From contig SWDT01000004.1 in NCBI GenBank assembly GCA_009193035.1, positions 124,001 to 188,000 on the forward strand: DNA of 64,000 bases, written 5' to 3'. The position numbers and the translations under genes are program-made. Origin of the DNA: Halicephalobus mephisto. Its lineage: Eukaryota > Nematoda > Chromadorea > Rhabditida > Panagrolaimidae. Within the stretch, counting starts at the first letter, position 1, and each line of letters begins with the position of its first letter. The notes under the pieces were generated by a model. The model worked only from the letters and a program-made list of their open reading frames with translations. It had not been told where the DNA came from and did no database searches. Of this stretch, positions 1 through 12,309 are shown in pieces.

Positions 1-411
1 CTGAAATAATTAATTAGCATCGTTAGAAATGACATTAAACCCCAAAACCCTCCTCATAAAAACCCAAGGAACTAAAAAATGCCAAACGTATCAATGAGGA
101 GAGATTCAAAAAAGAGCATTACAATCAATGTCAAGCTTCTCCGAGAAGTAACGATGGTATCATCAATGGTGAAACAGGTCCAAGTCCACAAGTGAGCTCA
201 TATTCCTTTCCTGTCAAAGTATGATCAGATATTCCGAAACTTACTCCTAACAGCAATGGAATTTTCAACAGCAAACTAATTTTTTTAGAAGTGGGTTCTA
301 TCTCAATTACCTGATACCACTAAATCCTAATCAAGGCCAAATTTTTTAACAAACTTACCACCTGAAATTGATTAAAAATTCCCCTGAAAAAACAACAATA
401 TACAAACAAAC
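1..411 (-). other. intron of the WW-domain gene, cut by the window edge
   Basis: The donor is GT at 411-410 and a strong acceptor (TTATTTCAG on the minus strand) ends exactly at position 1. Short phase-ambiguous candidate micro-exons can be drawn near 385-300 and 240-130, but none continues the protein convincingly, so I treat the stretch as intron. Confidence 0.5.
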
Positions 412-1215
412 CTTGTGGATTTTTTTCACGCTCGGCTTTCATGCCCTGTTCGACTATTGCTTGCAACCCTGCTTGATCAACGACTCGAACTTTCTCACCC
501 TCAGGCCGTTGCCACACCGTAGCTCTAGTCACGGCATGATAGTAGTAGTATTTGTCAGCACTAGCTTTGGTTTCGACCCAAACTTCGTCTTCAATGCCTG
601 CCAACTCGAACCACTGGAAAATTGGAGTTTTTTGAGGTTGTTATTTAAAAAACTTACGCGTTTTATGTTGTCTTGAGGATTCGCGGGAGGTCTGAATCCA
701 GGGGCCATCTGGCCGGGGGGAACACCGACAGGAGGGGCGAATCCGGGACGTGGGGGAAAACCAGGTCGAGGAGCGTAGCCTAGTCCAGGACGCGCCGGTC
801 TAGGCCCACGTGGCGGTATACTAGAAGCTAAAAAAAAGATTCATATATTGATTTTGCTCAAAATAACCAAAAATAAGTAAATCTATGTAAACAAACAAAA
901 AACAAACCTCTGGGAGGTGTATTATTGAAAAATGAAGGAGGTTCCTCATCCATATTTGCGCTCATCAAAGGTCGAGGAATCGGACGAGCCCCTGGCGGAA
1001 CCATCAATCCAGGGGGCCTCATCATCGGCGCAGCTCCGGGGGTGTACCTAAATAACAGTTACAAGTAAAATTACGAAATCAAACCTTCCAGGAGGAGGAA
1101 TATTCCCCTTCACGTCTTCTGGAGCTTCTTCGAATCGAGATCTCCTTCTCGGCGGGGTGTTTTCGCCTGCATCGCCGTTTTGCGGGATTTGAGTATCCGT
1201 TTCCATTGACTCCAT
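412..1215 (-). CDS. tcer-1: TCERG1/CA150-like WW-domain transcription-elongation/splicing factor, 5' part
   Basis: Four exons read on the minus strand: 1215-1085, 1047-908, 827-658 and 613-412, giving 214 residues with continuous phase. The N-terminus is Ser/Arg then extremely Pro/Gly/Arg-rich (PPRGPRPARPG, PPRPGFAPPVG). It is followed at about residues 157-184 by a WW domain beginning EVWVETK, with a YYYYHAVTR core and the second tryptophan in TVWQRP. A proline-rich head followed by this WW and then a charged helix (EQGMKAEREK) is the arrangement at the start of metazoan TCERG1, a nuclear protein coupling transcription elongation to splicing. The FF repeats expected in that family are not in the window. 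The donor after position 412 opens an intron, and a TTATTTCAG acceptor lies at 9-1, so the next exon begins beyond the edge. An acceptor-like AG at 1226-1225, nine bases before the ATG, suggests trans-splicing. The family assignment is confident; the worm symbol is an orthology guess. Confidence 0.72.
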
Positions 1216-1230
1216 AATTGGAATCTAAAA

Positions 1231-2215
1231 ATCAATAATAAAAAGGAAAATTCGAAAAAGAATAAGTTGGATTTTTATAAAACAGAGAAATGGAAACTCG
1301 GTCAACCGCGTTGCTAGGAGAACACTTTGCCAAACGATTTTATTCCTTCCGCGAGTTATTTTTACTTTGATTTTACTACTTTTCAGCATAAATCTACTTT
1401 ATCCGGATCCTATTTTCCTTAAATTTATGTAAAATGTAAACATCGCAATAAAATCCGCAACATGCATGCATTGCTAAGACAAGTTGGATATTTTCGAGAT
1501 TTATCTTTATCTTCTTACTTTACCTAAAATTTTCGGCTATATTCCTGAAAATAGAAGATCCAAGGCAAATGAAGCTTTTGAATATCTCAAATAATCTTAT
1601 TAAGTTTGTTTAAACGAAATCGATATATGAAACTGATTTTTGAAGACTCAAAGCATCTTAAAACCAATTTTCTGCCTTCTAAAATTGAAAATTTCAACAT
1701 TTATGGCATTCAGTACCTAAACTACATTGTTATTTGTAATTTATAAACAAAACGAAACCTACTCTCCAGTAGGAAAGTAAATATGCATTTCATTTTGCCG
1801 ATCGAGAAATTTTCTGAAGACTTGTCACGGACATTGTGCCCGCTGAATTGGCCGAGATTCTGAGTTATTTCCACCAATGTTCATCACAAATTGAAAAATC
1901 ATTTTTTTAAATGAAAAATCATTTTTTTTAAATGAAAAATCATTTTTTAAAATGAAAAATTGACTACTTTTGGAATATCTGGTCCTAATTTCATGGAACA
2001 CGGTTTCATCGATCCAGAAGCTTAATCCATCTTCGAAAAAACAATTTTCAATAAATATTTCCATAATTATTTCTGCATAAACAGGTGTGAAAATAAATTT
2101 TATTATATTATAAAGGATAATTTATGATTTTTATTTTCAAAAATAAAAAAATTCAAATTTTGCAAAATTCCAAAAATCATGTAAATGAAAATCCTCACAG
2201 ATACGGTAACAAACA
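1231..2215. other. upstream region of the WW gene; no gene seen
   Basis: AT-rich sequence with no supportable exon. It contains a short direct repeat at about 1885-1965, three copies of a ~21 bp unit with core AAATGAAAAATCATTTTTTT. A 79-codon minus-strand open frame across it is produced by that repeat. The promoter of the WW gene should lie in the first few hundred bases. Confidence 0.5.
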
Positions 2216-2476
2216 TATTCAAAAATAAAAATTTTTCTGTTTTTAAAAAGTTTAATTTTTTTAATTTTAATAATTTTAATTTTTTTTATTTTTAATAATT
2301 TTAATTTTCTAATAATTTTAATTTTTTTTATTTTTAATTTTTAATAATTTTAATTTTTAATAATTTTAATAATTTTAATTTTTTTATTTTTAATAATTTT
2401 AATTTTTAATAATTTTATTTTTTAATAATTTTAATTTTTTTTATTTTTAATTTTTAATAATTTTAATTTTTATTTC
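2216..2476. repeat. low-complexity TTTTAATAATTTTAATTTT tract
   Basis: About 260 bp made almost entirely of interleaved TTTTAAT and TTTTTTATT runs with no G or C for long stretches. Confidence 0.85.
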
Positions 2477-2794
2477 TTTCAAGACTGATTTTCTTCCTCG
2501 TAGGATACTGTAGATTTTTGTTTGTAAACATCGTAAAAATAAAATTTAAAAAAACTGAATATATTCAATCCGTAGTTGAAGCGTCCTTTTGCGGTTCTCG
2601 ATTCCTTGTTTCTTCCGGAGAATCGCCGTCAACAAACATCCTTTTTTCTTAGAAAAACGCTTTTATGGAAAAAGAAATAAAATAACGGACGAAATCAATG
2701 TTTGTCGACGAGGAAATGCGGAATAGTTTTTACAAACGTGAAAGATTAAACTTTAAATCATGATTTTCTCGAGGAGATCAGTGCTTGCACACCC

Positions 2795-3275
2795 AATCAC
2801 TTGTAACTGAACGTAATCAACACGTAAGATTTCTTGAATATAATCCTCATATATTGAATTTTAACTGAATATAACCAACTTGTAAGATTTCTAGAATATA
2901 ATCTTCATATATTGAGTCTAACTGAACGTAATCAACACGTAAGATTTCTTGACTATAATCCTCATATATCGGGTTTTTCTGAATATAATCAACGTGTAAA
3001 ACTTCTAGACTATAATTTTCATATATTGAGTCTAACTGAATACAATCAACTTGTAAAACTTCTAGACTATAATCTTCATATATTGAATTTTAACTGAATA
3101 TAATCAACGTGTAAGATTTCTTAATTATAATCTTCATATATTGAGTCTAACTGAATATAATCAACGTGTAAAACTTCTAGACTATAATTTTCATATATTG
3201 AATTCTAACTGAATATAATCAATGTGTAAGGTTATTTGATTATAATCTTCATATTTTGAATTCTAATTGAGCTTA
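2795..3275. repeat. tandem array, ~58 bp unit, about 8 copies
   Basis: Each unit begins TAACTGAAtaTAATCAAC and contains GTAAGATTTCT followed by CATATATTGA. The first units start near 2803, 2862 and 2919. The array is followed by decayed related sequence to about 3480. The unit is not a multiple of 3 overall and any translation is repeat-derived. Confidence 0.88.
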
Positions 3276-3677
3276 ATCGATGACAGGATTGTAATTCAGT
3301 GAAAATTGATTTTGATTGAGCATAATTAACATGATTATATATTTTTAATTGCAGGAAAAAATGACTCAAACATGTTGATTTTGCTCAATTAGAATAAATT
3401 TTTGTTGAATTACAATTTTACTGTCGATTGAAGTTAATTAGAATCCAATATGAAAATTACGGTCAAAAAATTTAACATCTTGATTGTGATCAGTTTGAAG
3501 GGATTACAGAACACTTGTGTGAAATTACCAAAGTCGATGATCACCGTTCGAGGTCCGGACTTTCTACATCGAGATAAAATTTATGAATTTTTTTGAAAAA
3601 ACTAATTTTTTAAGTTAAAATTAATCATCAAAGTTAAATTTCAAAGTTTAACTTTCTACATTGAGATAAAATTTATA
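3276..3677. other. decayed repeat flank, no gene seen
   Basis: AT-rich sequence with inverted and degenerate echoes of the preceding array (TTGATTTTGCTCAATTAGAA-like segments) and no supportable open frame. Confidence 0.45.
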
Positions 3678-4217
3678 AATTTTTTTGAAAGATTTTAGAA
3701 AATTTTCAAAATATTAAAATAATTTTACAAAAATTTTTTAAATTCTGAATTAATGTGATGTTTGAGAATTATTTTAGGTAACTTTGCACTTTGATTCAAA
3801 AATGTCTGTTAAGATAGAAAAGGAAAAACATTACTAATCTTTACTCAACAATAAGACAAAAATAACAGTTATGTCTCACACCAAAGTACAACTGAGGATT
3901 TCACTCATGCCCTACAGTACTCTGTATTCTTTAGTATTCAATATATTGCTTCATATCCTCTCTTTCTAGTAGTTTCTGTCACAACAGTAATCTAATAATA
4001 GACCGAATTATATTGATTAAAATCCAGTTGTTAAGATAGAAAACTGACCTATATTAATAGTCTTTACTAACACAATAAGACACAGATACAATTTATATAT
4101 ATTCATTCAGACAACTACAACTGAAAGTCTCATTCATGTCCTACAGTATTCCGTATTCCTTAATATTTAGTTTATCTCTTCATATCCTCTCTTTTTAGTA
4201 TAGTTTCTGTCCCAACA
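3678..4217. mobile_element. dispersed element copy 1: two tandem ~185 bp units with imperfect terminal inverted repeats
   Basis: Unit A is 3807-3986 and unit B is 4029-4217. Each starts TGTTAAGATAGAAA and ends near TTTCTGTCCCAACA, whose reverse complement TGTTGGGACAGAAA matches the start with few differences. The whole segment with its 5' flank is repeated with little divergence at 20142-20682, and a single diverged unit is at 35744-35927. No coding capacity is visible. A non-autonomous DNA transposon (MITE-like) is the simplest reading; target-site duplications are not clear. Confidence 0.6.
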
Positions 4218-4857
4218 GTTTCGTTTGATATCGTACTTCTAAAAAGACCTCGCACAATACGGAAAAAACTTTAAAATAAAAAAAAAAGAAAATTGATCCC
4301 AAAGTACTCGATAATCCTGTCAAGTGTCCTTTAGTCCAATTCTGAAGGGTCCTACAACGATTATCTGAGGTCCTTCTGACGTAATCCGTCCCAAATTGGC
4401 CCCGATCATTCGTCGTACTAAAATCCAAAATTACCGTAATTATTCCATTGGGCCGTAAATCAACAAAAATCATTCAATTTTTGGTCAATTTTAAACTTGT
4501 TTCTGTACTTCCTACAGATTCGGATTTCCTGCTGTTTTCTTCAAAAAGATCATCCTCGATTTTGGAATTTTTATTTTCAAAGAAATTTCACTTTTTCGGA
4601 AAAAAACTTTTTTGAAAAAACTCAGTTTTTGAAAATACCGAACCAGCTTTTGTCCAATTTCGGATTCAAGTTTCCTTTAAAGCCCGTCTTGGTTGCTGTG
4701 TCTGGACAAAAATGTCCGATAATTACAAAATAAAAACTTAAAAAATTATTTTTTTGAAAAACAGGACTCCTGAAGATAATTCTTTTAAGACATCGCCGAG
4801 TGAGTCATCTCGCTCTGGTTCGATCGTCACTTGCATGTTCCAATTGCATGACAACTG
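4218..4857. other. gene-free interval
   Basis: AT-rich, unlisted sequence with a slightly GC-richer patch at about 4310-4480. Open frames of 78-92 codons on both strands lack splice context, family motifs or nearby poly(A) support, so I call no gene. Confidence 0.4.
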
Positions 4858-5130
4858 CCCCAACGACAGTTACTCTCTAATGAAAATTACTCTTTAGTGG
4901 TAGTTACTTTGTAGTGACAGTTACTTCCTAATAACAGTTATTCCTTATTGATAGTTACTTCCTAATGACAGTTACTTTCTAATGAAAATTACTTTCTAGT
5001 GACAATTACTCCCTAGTGATAGTTACTTCCTAATGACAGTTACTTCCTAGTGATAGTTATTCCTTATTGATAGTTACTCTCTAGTGATAGTTACTTCCTA
5101 ATGACAATTACTTCCTAATGACAGTCTCCC
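4858..5130. repeat. tandem array, ~21 bp unit (arm 1 of an inverted pair)
   Basis: Units follow the consensus TAGTGAcAGTTACTtCC with variants, about 12 copies. The reverse complement of the consensus is the core of the array at 5270-5710, so the two arrays form a very large imperfect inverted repeat around a ~140 bp centre. Confidence 0.8.
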
Positions 5131-5269
5131 GTCCTCCCTTTGATTTGCGCTGATTTTGGAATTTTCTTACGTGATTGAGATGTTACGTTGGTTTAATTAC
5201 TACAAAATTTATAAAAGCGAAAGTAATTATATAAATTTTATGAAATAGAAGAAAATATCGTTGGGGAGC

Positions 5270-5710
5270 ATTCCTTATTCAGAAGTAACTGTTAGTGGAA
5301 AGTAACTATCAGTGGGGAATAATCGCCGCTGGGGAGTGACTATTGTTAAAAAGTAATTACTTTTGAGAAACATTTTTTGCTTGGTAATGATTGTTGCTTA
5401 GAAATAACTGTCACTAGGGAATAATCGCCGCTGGGGAGTGATTATTGTTGGGAAATAACTACTTTAGGGAGTAATCGCCGCTGGGGAGTAACTATTGTTG
5501 GGAAATACCTACTTTTAGGGAGTAATCGCCGCTGGGGAGTGACTATTGTTGGGAAATAACTACTTTTAGGGAGTAATCGCCGCTGGGGAGTGACTATTGC
5601 TGGGAAATACCTACTTTTGAGGAGCAATTGTTGCTTGGGAATGACTATTGCTTAGGAGTAACTGTCACTAGGGAATAATTGCCGCTGGGGAGTGACCACT
5701 TTTGGAGAAT
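5270..5710. repeat. tandem array, ~57 bp unit with AATCGCCGCTGGGGAGTGAC (arm 2)
   Basis: Units contain GGGAGTAATCGCCGCTGGGG then AGTgACTATTGTTGGGAAA. Related to the reverse complement of 4858-5130, and carrying the same CGCTGGGG / CCCCAGCG word as the fold-back family at 63.4-63.8 kb and the site near 6697. Confidence 0.82.
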
Positions 5711-6754
5711 AATTGTCATGCAGTCCTTGTAAGGGAGCTATTGTCATTTGGTCTTTTTTATTTCATTTTCCTGGAATCGTACTTCCGTTTTGAGTTATTT
5801 GGCCTGATAGAAGACCAGCTGTGTCAAGGTCAAGTTGCCCGGTATAGGAAAAGAAAAACCGATTTTTTAGTTTCAGCTTTCTACCAGATTTATCGTCGAG
5901 AGATCGAATTTCTTTTTTCAAATTTGCGAATAAAAAATATTTTTGATTTTAAAAAAAAACCAATTTTAAAAATATTTTAATTTTCAAAAATTTTCAAATT
6001 AATTTTTAATTTTTAAAAAATATTTAATAATTTTTGAAAATTATATTGTTTTTTTTTCGAAATGGAATAACTGGTCAGGAAGATTTTAAAAATCTTTTTT
6101 AATGAAAACTTTTTTTTTTCAAAAATCAATTATTTATGAATTTTTCAAGAGAGATTATCCTTTTTTCGAAGATATTTAAAAACTTAAATTTTTCGAGGAT
6201 ATTTGTTTTTAAAAAACTTCAAAAATTTTTTATTTTTTTTAAATAAAATAATTTTAAAAAACTTTTAAATTTTTATTTTTTTTAAATAAAATAATTTTAA
6301 AAAATTTTTAAATTAAATAATTTTTAAAAAATTTCGGAATTTTATATTTTTTAAAATTTATTTATAAATTTTTTTTGATTTTTTGGAGATATTTAACAGC
6401 TGACTGTTTTTTAAAAATATTTATTTTTTAAAATACACCAGTCATGTTTTTTATATCATTTGACTGGTCAAAAAAATTTTAGGAATTTAAAAAAAAAATT
6501 AAATTTTTATTTAAAAAAAAATAAATTTTTTATTTTAAAAAAAATAAATTTTTTATTTAAAAAAAATTTTTTGAATGAAATTTTTTAAAAATTGACGTGA
6601 GTTAGTCTTTACTACGGTGTTCTTGAAAAAAGTAGGATAATAGTTCAAATGAAAAATTGTAACTCTCACATGATCGGGCTGTACGATAGTTGTTCCCCAG
6701 CGGCAATTGTTCTTTTTCAACTCGCCCTGATTTTGAAATTTTTTGTTTTTAAAT
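5711..6754. other. AT-rich gene-free interval
   Basis: Mostly T/A runs. A GC-richer patch at 5700-5900 opens a 92-codon plus frame with no recognizable motif. At about 6680-6720 a CCCCAGCGGCAATTGTTC copy of the fold-back terminal word appears next to CTGTACGA. No gene called. Confidence 0.45.
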
Positions 6755-7060
6755 TAATTTTTTAAATTTAACTGAAGTATTAGACCGTTCCAAACTCCTA
6801 ATAGACTGATCTAAAAAGTCAAAAATGGTCTGTATAAAGCTATCCCCTCAGGATGTTTATCTTTTTTGATTTGGTTTTATTTCGAAACTTTTTTAAAATT
6901 AATTTTTCTAATTTAACTGAAGTATTAAACCGTTCCAGACTCTAAATAAACTGATCTAAAAAGTCAAAAATGATCTTTACAAAGCTATCCCCTCAGGGTA
7001 TTTATCCTCTTCTATTCTTACCGATTTCGAAACTTTTTTAAAATTATTTTTTGTTATTTA
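6755..7060. repeat. tandem duplication, ~147 bp unit, 2 copies
   Basis: Both copies contain TTAACTGAAGTATTA, ACTGATCTAAAAAGTC, AAAGCTATCCCCTCAGG and TTTCGAAACTTTTTTAAAAT in the same order. Confidence 0.85.
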
Positions 7061-7079
7061 ATTGAAAATCCCAGTTAAT

Positions 7080-7345
7080 CCAATTACTAAAAATATATAA
7101 ATTTTAAAAAATGATATAAATATTGCGAAATAAGGGAAGGGTGTCGCAAGGGATCAACTGTTGTACTGTTCGTAATTGAGTTCTTTCGTAATCGCTGATT
7201 TTGCAACAAGTGCAGTCTAATTCTACTTTCAACGACTGGTCGGTACCATAACAAAACTACTTCATAGTTTCTGTATTTTTGAAAATGAGTAATGGAGCCT
7301 GTTTTCGACGAAGCTCTTTGATTCTGTGATGACAATTACGAAACT
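7080..7345. repeat. diverged half of the fold-back repeat family
   Basis: Contains GATATAAATATTGCGAAATAa, nearly the same as the 3' arm of the element at 63604-63757 (AAATATTGCGAAATAGGG). An 82-codon minus frame here has an arginine-rich tail resembling the translation at 63.7-63.9 kb; I read both as repeat-derived. Confidence 0.45.
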
Positions 7346-7349
7346 GTCA

Positions 7350-7665
7350 CATAAAATCATCATAAAGGTTACTGTAGTTTTTATGAAATTCCTGATATTC
7401 GTTTCGAGACAATTTCATAATAACACTTATTTATAATTTTTGTAATATAAAATAAAACTAAAATCATCACGAAGATTACTGTAGTTTTTATGAAATTCCT
7501 GATATTCGTTTCGAGACAATTTCATAATAACACTTATTTATAATTTTTGTAATATAAAATAAAACTAAAATCATCATAAAGGTTACTGTAGTTTTTATGG
7601 AATTCCTGATATTCGTGTCGAGACAATTTCATAACAACATTCATTTATAATTTTTGTAATATATT
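7350..7665. repeat. tandem array, ~108 bp unit, 3 copies
   Basis: Each unit carries AAAATCATCATAAAGGTTAC, TGTAGTTTTTATGAAATTCC, CGTTTCGAGACAATTTCATA and TTTATAATTTTTGTAATATA. The copies are nearly identical. Confidence 0.9.
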
Positions 7666-7860
7666 TAAAAATTAATTTTTTTAAAGATTGGTCAAAATGA
7701 AAATTTTCAAGAATTTTGGATTTTTAGAAATATTTAAAAATTAAATATTTTAAAGATGATTGGTCAAGATGAAAATTTTCAAGAATTTTGAATTTTTAGA
7801 AATATTTAAAAATTAAATATGTTAAAGATTGGTCAAGATGAAAATTTTCAAGAATTTTTT
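7666..7860. repeat. tandem array, ~70 bp unit, 3 copies
   Basis: Unit core AAAGATTGGTCAAaATGAAA followed by TTTTCAAGAATTTTG and TTTAGAAATATTTAAAAATT. Confidence 0.85.
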
Positions 7861-8930
7861 TGTTGACAGCTTTCGGGAGCGCTCAAAACAGCTAATCCTG
7901 AAATTCAATTTGAAAGGAAATGCAAAAAATCGAAAGCTTTTTCCTTTTTGGATTTCTTGTAGTTGAAATTTGTCGGTCATTTTTTGTTTTAAGAAGAACA
8001 ACAAACAAAAACGAAAAAGCTTCTCACGGTTCGAATTTTTCTGATTAGTCCTCTCGTTTCGCTTTTCGCACCTCTGACCTGGATTCCAAGGGTCTTCCAA
8101 GGGTCTTCCAAGGGTCTTCCGAGATGATTCCACTCTTGCGCAATTTTATTCCTAGCGATTTGAGACGATCGCCCCAGGCATTCCTGAAGACGAACGCTTA
8201 GTCTATTTACCCTTCTTGAAAACGAAAATTATTAAGTATGTTTCACTCCAAAAATCACGAAATCGGCCAAAAATAATTTTCAATCATTTTCATTTTATTT
8301 TTATTTTCAATATTTCTTAAATTTTATTCAAATTTTTCTTTAATTTTTAAATTTTTTATTTTCAACATTTTTCTCTTTAATTTTTTAATTTTTTTTTACT
8401 TTTCTTTAATTTCTAAATTTTTTATTTTCAATATTTTTAAAATTTTTTTTACTTTTCTTTAATTTTTGACTTTTTTAAAAAATGAAAAGTAATTTTTCTT
8501 TTTAATTTTTGACTTGTTTTAATTCCAATGTTATTTTAATTTTTGATTATTTTAATTTTCGATTATTTTAATTTTATTTTAATTTTTTGATTATTTTAAT
8601 TTTATTTTAATTTTTTGATTATTTTAATTTTTGATTTTATGATTATCGATTATGTCGGATTATCTAATCTAGTTCTATTCTCTTTGGGACCAAACCTGTG
8701 GGAATTTAATGATAAGGTCACAATGAATTTATTTTTATTTTTGAAGCCGAAAAATCATTGAAAAAATTAAAATTAACTTTTTTATAAATTTTTAAAATTA
8801 AAAATTATTTTTAAATTAGATTGAATTCTGAAAATTTTTGAAGATTCTAGTAATATTAATACAAAACTTAAAAATTATTCTCGTTACGAAATTGTCTCAA
8901 GATGAATTTCCGAAAATTTTTAGGAACTTC
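7861..8930. other. gene-free interval
   Basis: A moderately GC-richer stretch (7860-8220) includes a short CCAAGGGTCTT direct repeat at about 8085-8120. 8280-8640 is TTTTAATTTTTGATTATT low complexity. No exon could be supported. Confidence 0.45.
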
Positions 8931-9250
8931 TAGAATCTCAAATTTCATATATCAATTTCTAAATTTTCTCTAATTTTTAAAATATTAAAATTTTGTTTTA
9001 AAAAATTCAATATTTTTATAAAATCATCTCAATAGAGATTTTTCAATTTCTTTAATAAATCCTAAAATCTCAAATTTCATATACCAATTTCTAAATTTTC
9101 TTTAATTTTTAAAATATTAAAATTTCGTTTAAAAAATTCAGTATTTTATAAAATCATCTCAATAGAGATTTTTCAATTTCTTTAATAAATCCTAAAATTC
9201 CAATTTTCATATATCAATTTCTAAATTTTCTTTAATTTTTAAAATATTCG
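8931..9250. repeat. tandem array, ~125 bp unit, about 2.6 copies
   Basis: Unit contains CATATATCAATTTCTAAATT, TTAAAATATTAAAATTTCGT, AAAATCATCTCAATAGAGAT and TTTCTTTAATAAATCCTAAA. Confidence 0.85.
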
Positions 9251-10124
9251 GATTTTTTACAAAGAATTGCAAACGCGCGTCGCAGGGTTGTCTCGACGCG
9301 AATTTCCAGAACGTGCTGGACGCTTTCGAAATTCTTGTTCAAAGTTGTATTTTTTCGATTGTAAAATTTCCATCGGATTTTTGAATATTTTATTTCAACG
9401 AAATCCAGAAATTCGTGTTTATGCTGAGCTAATATAACGTGTCTCGATTGTCTTATTTTATTGCTTGATTGACTGGCCAGTGTACTGCTTGATCCTGTCC
9501 GGGAGGAACCCTGCAGCCCCTGTCCGCGATCGCGTCTGATTTTGCAAGATTATTCTGATCCAGTTTTCCGGCCAGTTCTTCCCCCGACAGAAACCGATTC
9601 AGTTTTTAGTTTTTCGTCGATAAAAAAATTCCGAAATAAATACTAATGCCATTTTTTAAAATTAGTTTCAATTTTTTTATTTTGAATATTTTATAATTTG
9701 TTTTTATGAAAAAGTGGGATTTGATGTCTTATTTTGTTTTTTTTCGATTTTTCGGCGCTAGTTTAGTATTGACTGACTCGCGCGCATATATGGAGTTTTA
9801 TATCGATTGGCCCGTGTTTTTTATTTCTTAATTATTTGCATTTCCCACTTTTGTGATTTGCCATAAAACCGTCTTTCCACTCTTCGTCCGATGTGTCAGA
9901 ATAAATTCATCGATTTTAGTGAGGATTCGTGAATTTTGTGGCAATGTTTTTTGAAAAACTTCATGTTATTTACACTTCAACTTTATCATGATTTTTCAGA
10001 ATAGCTCAATTCATTTTTGCTGATTCAAAGGTTAGCTATTTACATTTCAGTTATTTTTGAAATAGCTCAAGTGAAAGAATGTTCTGGTGTCATTTCTCTG
10101 ATCAAAGATAACCGCCGTCAGAAG
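9251..10124 (+). promoter_or_regulatory. upstream region of the kinase gene
   Basis: Less repetitive and GC-richer than its surroundings, including a GTCTCGACGCGAATTT word at about 9290. A CGCGCATATATGGAG segment near 9781 could be a TATA-type core element. Acceptor-like AG sites lie between it and the ATG. Assignment as promoter is positional only. Confidence 0.3.
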
Positions 10125-12309
10125 ATGATGTTACTTAGTTCTACCGCACCAGAATCTCCCCTGCATCCGAGGCCAGACATGTTGTTTCATTCATCTTCAC
10201 AATGGTAGGGAATTTGGGGTTTTTTATGTTTAATTTTTTATTTTTCCAGTCATCCAAATTTGGACGAGAATGTGAATGAACGAAACTACTGCAAACCTTC
10301 AACGAGTTACAAGCTTGTTCCGAATTCGCCACTGAATTCTTCCGTGATTTCGAAATGCTCTTTTTCGTCGCCTTCGAGATACCGTGGATCCACCAGAGAT
10401 GCAATCGGACTCATCTGGAGAAGAGACGACTTTGATGTTGTGGAGCATTTGGGAGAAGGATTCTTCGGCAATGTTTACAAAGTTCGATCTGTCGTGGAAT
10501 CCGATCAATTGCCAGAGACCCTTGTGATGAAAGTAGCCAAGATATTGAATGAAGACAGTGAAGCTGCCAGGTTGTCTGCCAAAAGATCTGTTACAAGAGA
10601 AGCCAATGTTCTGTTGAAGCTGAAACACAAGAACATTCTTGGATTCTGTGGCTTGTGTATCGACAGAGGTGATTCTCATTGGTCTGTTCATCTCCTTGTC
10701 GACTTTTGTGACAGAGGATCTCTCCAATCGCTCATCCTGTCAACGGATAGGGATTTCCCATGGCTCCAAAGATGTCTAATTGCTATGGATGTGGCCAATG
10801 CGATGAGATTTGTTAATTCCCGTGGTTTTATGCACAGGGATTTGACGTCGATGAATGTTCTCCTTCAAAGCGTGAAAACTAGTCCATTTACTAAAGCCGT
10901 CGTTGCTGATTTTGGATTGTTTTCCAAGATTCCTTGTCCAGGAGAACATCCCCAACAAGTCGGTACTCAGAACTACATGAGTCCAGAAATGTTATTAGAA
11001 AAGCCATACAACGAGAAATCGGATGTCTTTTCATTTGGAATTATTGCCTGTCAGATGATTGCTAGAATCGATGCTGATCATGATGCTGGACTTTATAGAA
11101 CCCAGAAATTTGGAATTAATTATCTCGCTTTTGCTGGGAAATGTCCATCGGATACACCATTGGGATTTTTATCTTTAGCTTTTCAATGTTGCAAGGTATG
11201 TTTTGTATATATTTATAATTTATAAATGGAGTTATTTTTAGCATCAACCACAACTTCGGCCTTCATTCCAAACGATTTATGAAACTTTGCATCAATTAGT
11301 TGAAGAAGATCTCCATAAATGGAATTTACTGGTGGAACAAGAAGGTCTCTGTCTTCCTGAAGATGTGAGATTTGGAAGGTCTCATTCAGATGCAGCAATT
11401 AGAGCTGAAAGTAGTATGAGTAATAATTCTGTGAAAATTCCGAAAGTATCTACACCAATAACAATTCCAGAAGGGATTGTTGTTGATACTGTTGATGACT
11501 CATCGATTTCGAACTCGATTCGATATGAACATGAAGGAATTAGGAAAATTGCTCAAAGTTTTGCAGATGAAGAACCGGAAGAATATCCGAAAAATCCATT
11601 CCATAGTGATGCTAGAATTCGATCTAGTTGTAGGAAGATTAAACCAAGTGAAAGTTTTAACAGAAGACGGTTGAATCCAGATAATTCGAAAAAAGAAACT
11701 AGAAGGAATTTTGTAGGACCGTTATTGAAGAAAGCTACGAGAATTTTTAAGCGAAGAAAAGGATCTCTTAATAGAAGTCATAGTCTTCCTTCACATTTGA
11801 ATATTGCTGTTGAGAATGAAGGACGATTATTGCCTATGGATTCTCATTGTGATAGTTTGAAGAAGATTAGTCTGACGTTTGCACTTGGAATGAGGATTAA
11901 TTCAGTAGATGAATGTCAAGAACAATCGTTTTTTACGAGAATGCCATCTAGAAGGCATACTGTAATGCATGGATTTAATCCACAAGATGAAAATGAATCG
12001 AATGAAATGTCTTGTGATGGTTCTGATGCTTCGACAGTGCAAATTAGAAGGATTGAAAGTTTCGAACAAGTTCCTGATAATGATGGAGGTATTTTTGTTG
12101 AAACAAAACCAGTTGAGTCGTCGGGAAGTTGTTCTTGGTCGTCGTCGATGGATTATGAAAAACATCCGGAAGCTATTGATACAGTAGTTAGTCAAGCGCC
12201 AGCAATGCCGTCTAAAAGAAGAATTTGTTCTTTTGGAAGTTATCCTGAAGATATATCGAAACAGTCAAATTTGAAAAAGAAAGATTATGATTCGTGCGCA
12301 ATTCTCTGA
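10125..12309 (+). CDS. TESK/LIMK-type protein kinase
   Basis: Three exons, 10125-10204, 10250-11195 and 11242-12309, encode 697 residues in continuous phase. The start is the first of two adjacent ATGs; an upstream open frame with no ATG precedes it. The kinase domain occupies about residues 88-360: glycine loop GEGFFGNVY near 95, lysine of VMKVAK at 121, catalytic loop HRDLTSMN (Asp 224), ADFG (Asp 247), and SPE in place of APE at 271-273. The HRDLTSMN loop, the YNEKSDVFSFGIIACQMIARIDAD stretch (split here as YNEKSDVFSFG and CQMIARIDAD) and the CC..QPQLRPSFQTI end are hallmarks of the testis-specific kinase/LIM-kinase branch, dual-specificity kinases that phosphorylate cofilin and act on actin. 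There are no LIM or PDZ domains, which favours TESK. The C-terminal ~340 residues are Ser/Arg-rich, basic and apparently disordered. Active by motif content. Confidence 0.9.

Noticed and set aside
10299..10727. 142-codon minus frame over the kinase domain
   Set aside because: Antisense shadow of a kinase exon with all canonical motifs on the plus strand.
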